Assembly (NCBI GenBank): GCA_038257655.1
Contig: JBBSJC010000146.1
Coordinates: forward strand, 1 to 15,468
Length of the DNA stretch: 15,468 nucleotides
Direction of reading: 5' to 3'
From: DASUME01 sp038257655
GTDB taxonomy: Bacteria; Myxococcota_A; Polyangia; Polyangiales; DASUME01
In this document: positions 7,161-14,549 of the stretch, in pieces
Numbering within the stretch: the first letter of the stretch is position 1
Layout: every line of letters starts with the position of its first letter
Notes under the pieces: generated by a model
What the model was told of the DNA's origin: nothing
Database searches by the model: none
The model's input: only the letters and a program-made list of their open reading frames with translations
Position numbers and translations under genes: made by a program

Positions 7161-8087
7161 TCAGCGCAGAAAGACGGCGGCCAGCTCTTCGACGCCTGCG
7201 CGGCGCACTTCGGGCACGACCAGCTGGGGCAATTCAAAGCGCGTCAACGGCAGCTCGCGAGCCAGACGCTCAAGGCTCTCAGTCTGCACGGTCTCGCGCT
7301 CCGTTCGACGCCGGCCGGCTTGAACAAGTGACTTGACTAAATCGCCCTCGGGCGTTTCGCGCGCGACGCGCCGCAGCCACTCACGCTCGCGCGGGTCGAA
7401 CAAGACGGGCATCACGCCGTTGACGACCAGGGCAGCCACGGGTAGCTGCAGCTCCTGGGTGAGCGCTGCGTGCAGCTCAATCGACTCACTCGCGGGCATG
7501 TCCTCCGGCAGCGTGACGAGTAAGGCGCCTGCTCGTTTCGGGTCGCTGAACAACTGCCAAGCGCGCTCGGCTTCACGGCGCAAGAGGCCGGGTGGTGCCA
7601 CATCGAGCAGCACCTTGGGGACACGTAGCATCTCGAGCCCATGCCCTGTGGCAGGCGAGTCGAGGATCACCATGTCGTAGCGCGGTCGGCCATCCGGCAA
7701 GGTCTCGTAGGCATGGAACTGCGCCTTACCAAGCATCGACCAGGCTTCGATGCCCGGTGTGCCGCGCAGGAAGGCCGAAACCAAGCGGTTCTCGAAGATC
7801 GCGCGGTACAGGGCGCGCACCTTGAGCACCATCATGCCGTACTCTTCGAGCGCGACCTTGGGGCTCATGTTGACCGCGTCGATACCGGGCAACACCGGCT
7901 GATTGGTCGGGCCGATCGGCGCCACCTCGAGCAGCTCGCTGATCCGCTCCTTGGCGTTGCACATCGCGATCAGCACGCGCTTACCGCGGCGGGCGGCGGC
8001 CATGGCTAGCGCGGCAGACACCGTGGTTTTACCGACTCCGCCTTTGCCGACGACAGTCACGAATTGCAAGTTCAGGAGGTCGGTCAA
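7161..8087 (-). CDS. Single-domain ArsA/Get3-like ATPase lacking the DPAH switch motif
   Basis: A 308-residue soluble P-loop ATPase of the ArsA/GET3 family. It has the deviant Walker A GKGGVGKTT (14-22, signature Lys15) and the family motif DSPATGHGLEML from D143, equivalent to DTAPTGH in ArsA. The usual switch I segment DPAHSLGD is replaced by MCNAKERISELL. Such divergent subunits normally pair with a canonical ArsA-like protein, as Rv3679 pairs with Rv3680 in mycobacteria, yet no second copy is present beside it. A role in arsenite export is unlikely because no ars genes are near. The frame extends to a TTG at 8156, but the TTG at 8087 gives the normal short N-terminus; neither start has a good ribosome site. 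It follows the DUF2378-like gene by about 80 nt. Confidence 0.8.
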   Translation of the reverse strand: MTDLLNLQFVTVVGKGGVGKTTVSAALAMAAARRGKRVLIAMCNAKERISELLEVAPIGPTNQPVLPGIDAVNMSPKVALEEYGMMVLKVRALYRAIFENRLVSAFLRGTPGIEAWSMLGKAQFHAYETLPDGRPRYDMVILDSPATGHGLEMLRVPKVLLDVAPPGLLRREAERAWQLFSDPKRAGALLVTLPEDMPASESIELHAALTQELQLPVAALVVNGVMPVLFDPREREWLRRVARETPEGDLVKSLVQAGRRRTERETVQTESLERLARELPLTRFELPQLVVPEVRRAGVEELAAVFLR

Positions 8088-8169
8088 GACGCTGTTTTTA
8101 GGGTGACTCAGCGATCCGGTCAACTGGGCACGGCCGGCGGAGCCATGTCGACCCAAGTCGAGCGCAGGC

Positions 8170-8814
8170 TCAGCTCGACCACTTGCAAACGACCGACAGC
8201 GGCTCGCGTCTGGTGGCGAGCTCGACTTCGATCAACGTGGGCCTGGGCTGCGCCAGATCCATGAAACCGAGCGCTAGGCCTTCGAGGGAGACCCCAAATG
8301 CTGCCGAAGAGCGGGCGAGCGCCGCTGCGGGCCCTTCGACGACCAGGTGCAGCTCACCGGGGCAGACGTCCACGGCGCGCAACTGCCCAGCGCAGCGCAA
8401 GGCGGCGCGAAATACGTGCACCATGCCGCGCAAGGCATGCTCGGGACTTGAGCCAAAGGAGCGTGCCCAGCTGCGCGTCATCGGCGCATAGAAGCTCGAG
8501 CCCTTGGGATCGACCATGCGCTTGCGAATCAGCGTGCGCAGCTCGTCCAGGCCCAGGGTGTCACCCAAAGCGTCGAGCAGCGCCACATAGTCAGACAGGT
8601 CTACCCACTCTTCTTCGCACAGGCGGTCGAGCTGGTCTTGCTCTTGGCCGGTGCGTTGCGAGAAGGCCTGGCGCGTATGGTCCCAGAGGTCGCGCTCGAC
8701 CATCGTGCCGCGATAGGACGCGATCACGCCGCCCGCCACGAGCGGAAGGCTCGGTGCACGCGAGCTGCCTGCGCTCGTAAGTTGCGGTGCTGCCGCTGGC
8801 TCTTTCAACGCCAT
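8170..8814 (-). CDS. DUF2378-like (TIGR02265-type) protein, function unknown
   Basis: A soluble protein of about 214 residues with no signal peptide or membrane segment. After a variable, low-complexity N-terminus (1-25) comes a pattern resembling the DUF2378 family that is expanded in myxobacteria: a helical part containing WVDLSDYVALLDAL (around 70-83), then a region of strands and helices (about 115-214) ending in a strand with a Trp. That fold layout also recalls haem-NO/4-vinyl-reductase-like sensor domains. Recognition is by pattern only, so this is tentative. The ATG at 8814 follows GGGGGAG with no spacer; the TTG two codons later would have a 6-nt spacer and may be the true start. It lies between the histidine-kinase-like gene (99-nt gap) and the ArsA-like ATPase gene. 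Confidence 0.55.
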   Translation of the reverse strand: MALKEPAAAPQLTSAGSSRAPSLPLVAGGVIASYRGTMVERDLWDHTRQAFSQRTGQEQDQLDRLCEEEWVDLSDYVALLDALGDTLGLDELRTLIRKRMVDPKGSSFYAPMTRSWARSFGSSPEHALRGMVHVFRAALRCAGQLRAVDVCPGELHLVVEGPAAALARSSAAFGVSLEGLALGFMDLAQPRPTLIEVELATRREPLSVVCKWSS

Positions 8815-8913
8815 CTCCCCCGCCCGTCCTCGACTGACGAGCCCCCACGAACAGCCTGACGCTCTTTTGCCGCCTTGTGAAGCGCAGGATGCCTTGCCGC
8901 AAGTGCCTGGTAC

Positions 8914-9597
8914 CTAGGCGCTCTTCAATACGATTCGGAACACGTTCTTACCGAGCCGTTCCGTCGGTTCGATCCGAGCGTCCAGCCCCTGGGCGAGCAC
9001 GGAGGCTGCAAATAGCCCTGCCACGCGCCCGTAGCGGCCTTCTGCGCGCCCCTTGAGCGCGAACTGGCCGTCTAGGGTGAACGCGGTCTCACGAAACGCA
9101 GGGTCGAGGACCCGGCCCTCGTCTTCTACTTCGACCACCACCTCGCCGGCCTCGCGACGTGCGCTCACTTTCACGAGCTTGCCGGGCGCATGTTGATGAC
9201 CGTTGGCGACGAGCAGCTCGACCAGGCGCTCGAGGGATTCGCCGGCCTTGGCGCGTAGCTCCTCAGAAGGCATCTGGAACTCGACCAAGCCGTATTTGAT
9301 GCGGCGTTTGGCGCCTTCGAGCGCGACGCGCACGTCGTGCACGCCAGCGGGCGCCGGCTGATTGCCATTGGCCCAGCGGCCCATCCACGCCAGCTGATCG
9401 AGGCCGCGCATCAAATCGCCCAGGGCCTGTTGCGCGTCGCTGAGCGCCTCGGCCACTTCGCTGGGCGGCACCGATGGATCATCGGCCACTTCGCGCACGA
9501 AACTGATATTGGCACCGATCGTGGCTGCAGGATTGCGTAGATCGTGAACGATCAAACCAAATAACGACTCGAGCAATGCAGGCTTGATCTCAGGCAC
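8914..9597 (-). CDS. Sensorless histidine-kinase-like protein with degenerate ATPase domain
   Basis: A 227-residue soluble protein. Residues of about 8-75 form a dimerisation/phosphoacceptor helix pair with the H-box IVHDLRNP (H18). Residues of about 85-227 resemble a GHKL ATPase domain. The nucleotide motifs are poor: the N-box position reads ELLVANGHQHAP (128-139) rather than NLLxNAxxxAP, and the G1 position reads DEGRV (159-163) instead of DxGxG. There is no sensor region or membrane helix. This looks like a phosphotransferase of the ChpT type or a pseudo-kinase, rather than a normal sensor kinase. The GTG at 9597 is chosen because a perfect GGAGG (9603-9607) lies 5 nt upstream. An in-frame TTG at 9657 overlaps the stop of the preceding gene but lacks a ribosome site. 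Confidence 0.75.
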   Translation of the reverse strand: MPEIKPALLESLFGLIVHDLRNPAATIGANISFVREVADDPSVPPSEVAEALSDAQQALGDLMRGLDQLAWMGRWANGNQPAPAGVHDVRVALEGAKRRIKYGLVEFQMPSEELRAKAGESLERLVELLVANGHQHAPGKLVKVSARREAGEVVVEVEDEGRVLDPAFRETAFTLDGQFALKGRAEGRYGRVAGLFAASVLAQGLDARIEPTERLGKNVFRIVLKSA

Positions 9598-9602
9598 CGA
9601 AA

Positions 9603-9607
9603 CCTCC
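9603..9607 (-). promoter_or_regulatory. Ribosome binding site deciding the GTG start of the histidine-kinase-like gene
   Basis: GGAGG on the minus strand, 5 nt before the GTG at 9597. It makes this start far more likely than the in-frame TTG at 9657 or ATG at 9636 and shortens the protein by 20 residues. Confidence 0.75.
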
Positions 9608-9653
9608 GTACGTCGCAGGGGACGTGAAAGCCCCATAAGAATACCGGAGACGC

Positions 9654-10658
9654 TCAAGGAAAGGTCAACACGTTCGCTTCGCCGTAACGATCGATGATCG
9701 CGGCCACGTAGGACAATAGGGTGCTTCGCCGATCGAGCACACCCGCAATCTGGCTTTCGGTCAGCGCCATGAAACCCGCTGGATCAGCGGGATGCGCCAG
9801 CGCCTTACGCAGCGCGGGCTCATCGAGCGCCTTCAAACGGGACACGACGCTGCGCGAGAAACGCTCGACCTGCTTGAGACGAGCCAGCATCCGCTCCTGC
9901 TGCGGTGGCGGATCGTAAAAGGCCACGTTGTGATCGCGTACGAACAAGTGGCGACCCGTGCGGTCTCCTTGCGCGTTGGCGCCGCTGAATCGGTCCCAGT
10001 TGCCGATCAACGTGTCGAACAGGATAAGCGTACTGACCTGGCTTGCGATCTGCTTGGACTTGTCGCGCGAGGGCGGATCGCCACGCGCCTGAGCGAGCCA
10101 GCGCCGCCAATGCGCTACGCCTTGCGAAGTGTCGATGCCGATTTCGCGCATCTCCGGGACCCAATAGATAGCGGCGCCGTGCACGAGCTTTTCGGGGCCG
10201 ACCACAAGCTCAGCGGAAAGCTCTGCCCAGCGCTGGGCGGCGTCGGGAGCAAGCAACGCGCGCACACGCTCGAGGGGCAGCTGGTGGGGCACGACCGGCG
10301 CCACGTTATCCATGCCGAGGGCGTGCCCGATGCGATAGGCGGCGACCTCGGCGCGGTAGCCATCCGGATGGCGCTTGGTGCGCGGCTTGAATGCGGCGTC
10401 GATCTCGCCTGGCAACTCCATCCGGAACACAACCGACGTGGTGCCCACCGGCTTGAGCTGCGTCGGCTGCGCTTGACGCAAGGCCTGCACGATCTGCGAA
10501 ATCGGCAGCGAAAGGCCGGCGAACGTGGGCTCGGATTTGGATTCGGCAGCGACTTGGGCGTCGCCTTCGGCAGCGACGCGCGACAAAGCCAAGCCTCGCA
10601 GCACGAGCAGACCCAGCAGCAGACACAACACAAGCTTGGAGACGTGCGCAGCTCTCAC
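9654..10658 (-). CDS. Exported FAM20 / four-jointed-like atypical protein kinase
   Basis: A protein of about 334 residues with an N-terminal hydrophobic signal or anchor (about 8-27, KLVLCLLLGLLVLRGLAL) that should place the rest outside the inner membrane. The body carries kinase-like landmarks in order: K91 in DAAFKPR (nucleotide-binding Lys), E104 in YRAEVAAYRIG (salt-bridge Glu), the catalytic-type loop LFDTLIGNWDRFSGAN (N220, D222, R223, N228), and D242 in VRDHNVAFY (metal-binding). This pattern matches the secretory FAM20C/four-jointed group and its bacterial relatives; a HipA-like kinase is the main alternative. Substrate unknown. The GTG at 10658 gives a compact signal peptide; an in-frame TTG at 10721 would overlap the acyl-CoA dehydrogenase stop. 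Its stop abuts the next gene region, so it likely shares a transcript with it. Confidence 0.7.
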   Translation of the reverse strand: MRAAHVSKLVLCLLLGLLVLRGLALSRVAAEGDAQVAAESKSEPTFAGLSLPISQIVQALRQAQPTQLKPVGTTSVVFRMELPGEIDAAFKPRTKRHPDGYRAEVAAYRIGHALGMDNVAPVVPHQLPLERVRALLAPDAAQRWAELSAELVVGPEKLVHGAAIYWVPEMREIGIDTSQGVAHWRRWLAQARGDPPSRDKSKQIASQVSTLILFDTLIGNWDRFSGANAQGDRTGRHLFVRDHNVAFYDPPPQQERMLARLKQVERFSRSVVSRLKALDEPALRKALAHPADPAGFMALTESQIAGVLDRRSTLLSYVAAIIDRYGEANVLTFP

Positions 10659-10710
10659 AGCGCGACCGTAGCGCGTGCCGCAGCGATCCGAAAACTCCTT
10701 TGCAGGAAGC

Positions 10711-11853
10711 TCAGCCGCCAAACAGGTGCTTGGCTATCACCACGCGCTGAATCTGCGAGGTTCCCTCGTAAATCTGCAGGATCTTGGCATCGCGCATCAG
10801 CTTCTCGACGGGGTAATCCTTGATGAAGCCGTTGCCGCCAAAGATTTGCACGGCATCGATCGCCGACTGCATCGCGCTATCGGCGCCGAGCGCCTTGGCA
10901 TAGGCCGAAAACAGCGAGCTGCGCTGGCCCTTATCGAGCATGGAGGCGGCCTTGAGCGCGAGCAGGCGCGTCGCTTCGGCCTTCATCGCCATCTCGGCCA
11001 ACATGAACTGGATCGCCTGGTGCGAAGCGATAGGCTGACCAAAGGTCTTACGCTCTTTGGCGTAGCGCACGCACTCGTCGATGCAGCGGCGCATCAGGCC
11101 GGCCGCGCTCATCGCGATATCAGGACGCGTGGCATCAAAGGTCTGCATCGCGAGCTTGAAGCCCTCGCCCGCGGGCGCGAGCAGGTTCTCGCTCTTGACG
11201 ATCGCGTCTTCCAAGATGATTGTGTTCGTGTCGCTCGCGCGCTGGCCGAGCTTGTCTTCTTTTTTGCCGAGCGAGAGGCCGGGCGTGTCGCGATCGACGA
11301 TGAACGCCGCGATGCCGCGATGTTTGAGCTTGGGATCGATGCTCGCAAAGATCACGTACCAGCGCGCGTGGCTCGCGTTCGTGATGAAGCACTTTTGCCC
11401 GTTGAGCAGCCATTCATCGCCCTTTTGGACGGCGCGCGTCTGCATCGCGGCCACGTCGCTACCGGCGGAGGGCTCGGTGGTCGCGTAGGAGCACAGGGCA
11501 AACTCGTTCGAGATCATGCCCAGGTACTTCTTCTTCTGGGCTTCGTTGCCGGCGAGGATCAATGGCGTGGCAGCCAAGGTGCTGGCCGCGATGCTCGTCT
11601 CGATGCCGCTGCAACCGTAAGACAGCTCTTCGCAGATCAAGGCTTGGTCGACGTGCGAGGCACCGGCGCCGCCGTATTCGACAGGCACTACGGGTGCGAC
11701 CAGACCGAGGTCCCAGGCCTCTTTCAGGATCTCGTAGGGAAATGTGGACTCGCGATCGAGCTCGGCCGCGTTCGGTACGATGCGGTCGCGGGTAAAGCGC
11801 GCGACGTTGTCTACTAGGGCTTGTTGCTCGGGGGATAGATCAAAGCTGAGCAT
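10711..11853 (-). CDS. Acyl-CoA dehydrogenase
   Basis: A cytoplasmic FAD-dependent enzyme of 380 residues, normal length, catalysing alpha,beta-dehydrogenation of an acyl-CoA and passing electrons to electron-transfer flavoprotein. Both family signatures are present: YATTEPSAGSD in the middle domain and QIFGGNGFIKDYPVEKLMRD in the C-terminal domain. The catalytic base is E363 in IYEGTSQIQR, the position used by short- and medium-chain enzymes, so a short/medium or branched acyl substrate is more likely than isovaleryl- or long-chain-CoA. GGAG lies about 10 nt before the ATG. It starts 18 nt after the 46-residue gene, so it may be read with the ccm genes, though no functional link is obvious. 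Confidence 0.95.
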   Translation of the reverse strand: MLSFDLSPEQQALVDNVARFTRDRIVPNAAELDRESTFPYEILKEAWDLGLVAPVVPVEYGGAGASHVDQALICEELSYGCSGIETSIAASTLAATPLILAGNEAQKKKYLGMISNEFALCSYATTEPSAGSDVAAMQTRAVQKGDEWLLNGQKCFITNASHARWYVIFASIDPKLKHRGIAAFIVDRDTPGLSLGKKEDKLGQRASDTNTIILEDAIVKSENLLAPAGEGFKLAMQTFDATRPDIAMSAAGLMRRCIDECVRYAKERKTFGQPIASHQAIQFMLAEMAMKAEATRLLALKAASMLDKGQRSSLFSAYAKALGADSAMQSAIDAVQIFGGNGFIKDYPVEKLMRDAKILQIYEGTSQIQRVVIAKHLFGG

Positions 11854-11871
11854 GGACTGACTTCTCCAGCG

Positions 11872-12012
11872 CTACGTTTTTCTTTGGCGTTGCTTGCGTT
11901 GTAGCTCAGCGCGGGCCGCTCGGGCACCGAGCAAAAAGCCGAGCACGAGGCCGATCAACAGGACGCCAGGAATGTAGAGCACATGGTTTGCGCTCGGCAT
12001 GAACTGAAACAC
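11872..12012 (-). CDS. 46-residue single-TM protein following ccmD
   Basis: A very small gene that sits in the only gap of the ccm cluster. The 46 residues read as a short N-terminus, one hydrophobic helix (about 12-29, VLYIPGVLLIGLVLGFLLG) and a strongly basic tail rich in Arg, Lys and Gln. The orientation is probably N-out, tail in the cytoplasm. The GTG at 12012 begins 2 nt after the ccmD stop; an internal ATG at 12000 would give 42 residues. There is no strong ribosome site, so translation may depend on coupling to ccmD. The tight spacing, TM-plus-basic-tail design and neighbours suggest an accessory of cytochrome c maturation. I do not recognise a named family. Confidence 0.65.
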   Translation of the reverse strand: MFQFMPSANHVLYIPGVLLIGLVLGFLLGARAARAELQRKQRQRKT

Positions 12013-12014
12013 GG

Positions 12015-12338
12015 CTACTTACCCTGGACGCGCGCGCGCTGGATGGCTGCGGATAGACGCTCCACATCGGCCGCAGTCTTGCGCTGCAACAAGCCCAAGC
12101 GCGCCACGTAACCGAGCAGCAACACCATCACCACGGCGTAGGAGGCGACCATCAGCGGGCCACCGGGCACCTGCTCGCCGCGTGAGCCTTCGACCGCTTG
12201 GAAGGTGGCGGAGCGACTCTCGGCCGCATCTTCCTGTGCGCCTTCTTGCGCGCCTCCTTGCGCGGAAACGCCAAAGGGCATGCTGGATGCCGACAGGGCA
12301 GCGACAGCGATCAGCGCCAACCAGCTCAGCTTTTTCAT
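12015..12338 (-). CDS. ccmD: CcmD family protein (alternative type)
   Basis: A 107-residue membrane protein. It has an N-terminal signal-like helix (to about residue 26, VSA before Q27), an acidic Gln/Glu-rich spacer (27-60) and a second hydrophobic helix (about 63-80, MVASYAVVMVLLLGYVARL) followed by a basic coiled-coil-like tail. The helix with a basic tail resembles the small CcmD subunit that works with CcmC in releasing haem-loaded CcmE; the extra N-terminal signal and spacer are typical of the alternative CcmD group. The start overlaps the ccmC stop as ATGA, and GGAGG (12343-12347) precedes it by 4 nt, showing translational coupling. The subunit call relies on this position and shape more than on sequence. 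Confidence 0.75.
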   Translation of the reverse strand: MKKLSWLALIAVAALSASSMPFGVSAQGGAQEGAQEDAAESRSATFQAVEGSRGEQVPGGPLMVASYAVVMVLLLGYVARLGLLQRKTAADVERLSAAIQRARVQGK

Positions 12339-13096
12339 GTTTCCTCCAGCACGCCGAACTCTGCGGCGTCGAGCTCTAGGGTGATTACACGTTGACGGTC
12401 GCGTTCGGCGCGGGCGCGGGCCCAGATCAACAAAATCGCAAGCGCGGTAAAGGTAAGAAATGCCATCGACAGCGCCATCTTCATGTCGGGATGCAGACCG
12501 CCACCCTTGGCCGTGATCACGGTAGGGTGTTGGCCGCGCCACAACTGCACGCTGTAATGGATGATCGGCATCAGTGCACCGCCGAGCAGACCGAGGCCGG
12601 CCGCAAACTTGCGCTCGGCTTCGCCGGTGGCACCCAAGTTTCGCAGCAACAGGTAGGCGACGTAGACCCTCCCGATCAGCAGCGTGGTGGTCAGGCGGGG
12701 ATCCCAGGTCCAGTACGTGCCCCAGGCTTTGCGCGCCCACAATGGGCCGGTGATCAACACAATCAGACAGAACATGCTGCCCACTTCGGCGCCACCGACT
12801 GCAAAAGCCTCCCAGGTATCGCTCTGCCGGGCGAGATACATGGCGCTACCGATCACGCACAGGCCAAAGCCGATGTACATCGCGTAGGCGCTCGGCACGT
12901 GAAAGTAGAAGATCTTCTGCACGATGCCCATCTGCAGCTCGGTGGGGGCGACGTAAAAGATCGTGTAGAGCGTCGCGGTCATCAACAGCGCCGTCAGCGC
13001 AGCGAGCAACAGAAAGCCGAGCGGCGGACGCACAGCTGGCGCCGCGGTTGCAGGCGCAGTGGACGACAGTTTAGAGGATGTGGCTTCAACGTTCAT
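12335..13096 (-). CDS. ccmC: CcmC-like haem exporter/haem-handling protein
   Basis: An inner-membrane haem-handling protein of 253 residues with six predicted helices, acting in system I cytochrome c maturation to present haem to CcmE. The WWD-type motif WGTYWTWDPR (125-134) is clear, flanked by the expected haem-ligand histidines H66 (YFHVPSAY) and H180 (IIHYSVQLW). The N-terminus (1-25) is an unusual Ala/Thr/Ser-rich soluble extension and the C-terminus a short charged tail. It heads a tight group with ccmD and the 46-residue gene. No ccmA or ccmB lies next to it: rarA is upstream with a 113-nt gap. The start ATG has no strong ribosome site. Confidence 0.93.
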   Translation of the reverse strand: MNVEATSSKLSSTAPATAAPAVRPPLGFLLLAALTALLMTATLYTIFYVAPTELQMGIVQKIFYFHVPSAYAMYIGFGLCVIGSAMYLARQSDTWEAFAVGGAEVGSMFCLIVLITGPLWARKAWGTYWTWDPRLTTTLLIGRVYVAYLLLRNLGATGEAERKFAAGLGLLGGALMPIIHYSVQLWRGQHPTVITAKGGGLHPDMKMALSMAFLTFTALAILLIWARARAERDRQRVITLELDAAEFGVLEET

Positions 13097-13209
13097 AGGC
13101 TGGTTGAGACGGCTCCCGCAGGGGCACAGCGTGACATGGAAAGCCAGCTCCTGGGAACCTTGTGGTTTGGCCTCGGTAAGCCCTCGCTAGAGCGTCGGTC
13201 AATCCTCAC

Positions 13210-14529
13210 TCAGTCCTCCCGCTCACCGCGCAGGGCTTTGAGGCGGGCTTTGATCCGGGCTTCGATGCCTACATCCTTGGGCTCGTAATAGCGCTTGCCG
13301 GCGAGCGCATCGGGTAGGTAGGTCTCGCCCTTCACGAAGCCGCCATGGTCATGGGCATACTTGTAGGCCTCGCCGTACCCCCAGGCCTTCATGTGTTTGG
13401 TCGAGGCGTTGCGTAGCTTGAGCGGTACGGCTAGGGCGCCGTGTTTTTTTACGTCTTCTTGGGCCGCGGTCCACGAGCGGTAGCTCGCGTTCGATTTCGG
13501 CGCGCAAGCCAGGTAGTGACAGCACTGGGCCAGGGCGAACATGCCTTCGGGCATGCCGAGCCGCTGGAAGGCCTGGTCGGCGGCGATCGCTTGCGAAAGC
13601 GCGCTCGGGTCGGCGAGGCCGATGTCTTCGCTTGCAAAGATCAGCATGCGGCGCAGCACGAACAAAGGCTCTTCGCCGGCTTCGAGCATGCGCATCATCC
13701 AGTAGATCGCAGCGTCCGGGTCGCTGCCGCGCATGGACTTGATGAACGCGCTGACGACGTTGTAGTGCTCTTCGCCGCTCTTGTCGTAGAGCAAGGTTTG
13801 CGACGATAAGGCTTCTTCGATCGATTCGAGCGATATCTCTGAGCCGCCCTGCCCGGCCGTATGCCGCGCTGCTAGCTCGAGCACGTCGAGGGCGCGACGC
13901 GCATCGCCCCGGGCCGCTTCGCCCAGCGCGAGTAGCACTTGATCGCTTGCGGAAAGGCCGAGCATGCCGAGACCGCGCGTGCTGTCGGTCAGCGCGCGCT
14001 CTAGCAACACACTCAGGTCTTGAGCGCTGTGCGCATCGAGGCGAAACACCCGCGCCCGCGATAGCAGCGCGGCGTTGACGGCAAACGATGGGTTCTCGGT
14101 GGTGGCGCCGATCAAAGTGACGGTGCCGCGCTCGACGTGGGGCAAGAGCGCATCTTGTTGCGCCTTGTTGAAGCGATGAATTTCGTCGATGAACAAGGTG
14201 CTGCGCTTGCCGTACAGGCGCTTTTGCTCGGCAGCTTTGCCGATGATCTCGCGCAGCTCCGGCACGCCGCCCATCACCGCGCTGAACGGAATCAATTGCG
14301 CCTGGGCTTCGTTTGCGATCACCTGGGCAAGCGTGGTCTTACCGGTGCCGGGCGGGCCCCACAGGATCATCGAAGGCACGCGGTCGGCCTGGATCGCGTC
14401 GAACAGCAGCTTGCCGGGTGAGACCAGGTGACGCTGGCCGACCACCTCATCGAGCGTGCGCGGTCGCATGCGATCGGCGAGGGGCGCATGACTCGTATCG
14501 CGCTGGCTTACGTGATCGAACAAGTCCAT
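13210..14529 (-). CDS. rarA: Replication-associated recombination protein RarA (MgsA) AAA+ ATPase
   Basis: A cytoplasmic AAA+ ATPase of 439 residues, the usual RarA length, acting at stalled replication forks with single-strand-binding protein. The N-terminal block LADRMRPRTLDEVVGQRHL (18-36) is diagnostic. Walker A GPPGTGKT is at 58-65 and Walker B LFIDEIH at 112-118; the sensor 1 region (IGATTENPSF) and the C-terminal tetramerisation region (KHMKAWGYGEAYKYAHDH) are intact. The start is placed at the ATG at 14529 (MDLF); the frame stays open 93 codons upstream, but that extension has no family features and enters the divergent promoter region. It diverges from the secreted-protein gene at 14666. 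Confidence 0.95.
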   Translation of the reverse strand: MDLFDHVSQRDTSHAPLADRMRPRTLDEVVGQRHLVSPGKLLFDAIQADRVPSMILWGPPGTGKTTLAQVIANEAQAQLIPFSAVMGGVPELREIIGKAAEQKRLYGKRSTLFIDEIHRFNKAQQDALLPHVERGTVTLIGATTENPSFAVNAALLSRARVFRLDAHSAQDLSVLLERALTDSTRGLGMLGLSASDQVLLALGEAARGDARRALDVLELAARHTAGQGGSEISLESIEEALSSQTLLYDKSGEEHYNVVSAFIKSMRGSDPDAAIYWMMRMLEAGEEPLFVLRRMLIFASEDIGLADPSALSQAIAADQAFQRLGMPEGMFALAQCCHYLACAPKSNASYRSWTAAQEDVKKHGALAVPLKLRNASTKHMKAWGYGEAYKYAHDHGGFVKGETYLPDALAGKRYYEPKDVGIEARIKARLKALRGERED

Positions 14530-14549
14530 AAGCTCAACACTGCGAGAAA

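Noticed and set aside
7155..7169. Bidirectional terminator between the YvlD-type and ArsA-like genes (CTGCG, 5-nt loop, CGCAG)
   Set aside because: Only five base pairs and no T-tract; the loop includes the ArsA-like stop codon, so it is probably chance.
7161..8087. Arsenite-resistance operon
   Set aside because: Only an ArsA-like ATPase is present; there is no ArsB, ArsC, ArsD or ArsR, and the switch motif differs.
9792..10823. Long plus-strand frame of 343 codons antisense to the kinase-like gene
   Set aside because: It is a shadow of the GC-rich antisense strand: it crosses two real genes, its residues follow no family pattern, and the opposite strand has clear kinase motifs.
10675..11817. 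380-codon plus-strand frame antisense to the acyl-CoA dehydrogenase
   Set aside because: The minus strand carries both acyl-CoA dehydrogenase signatures and the catalytic Glu; the antisense frame is a codon-bias artefact.
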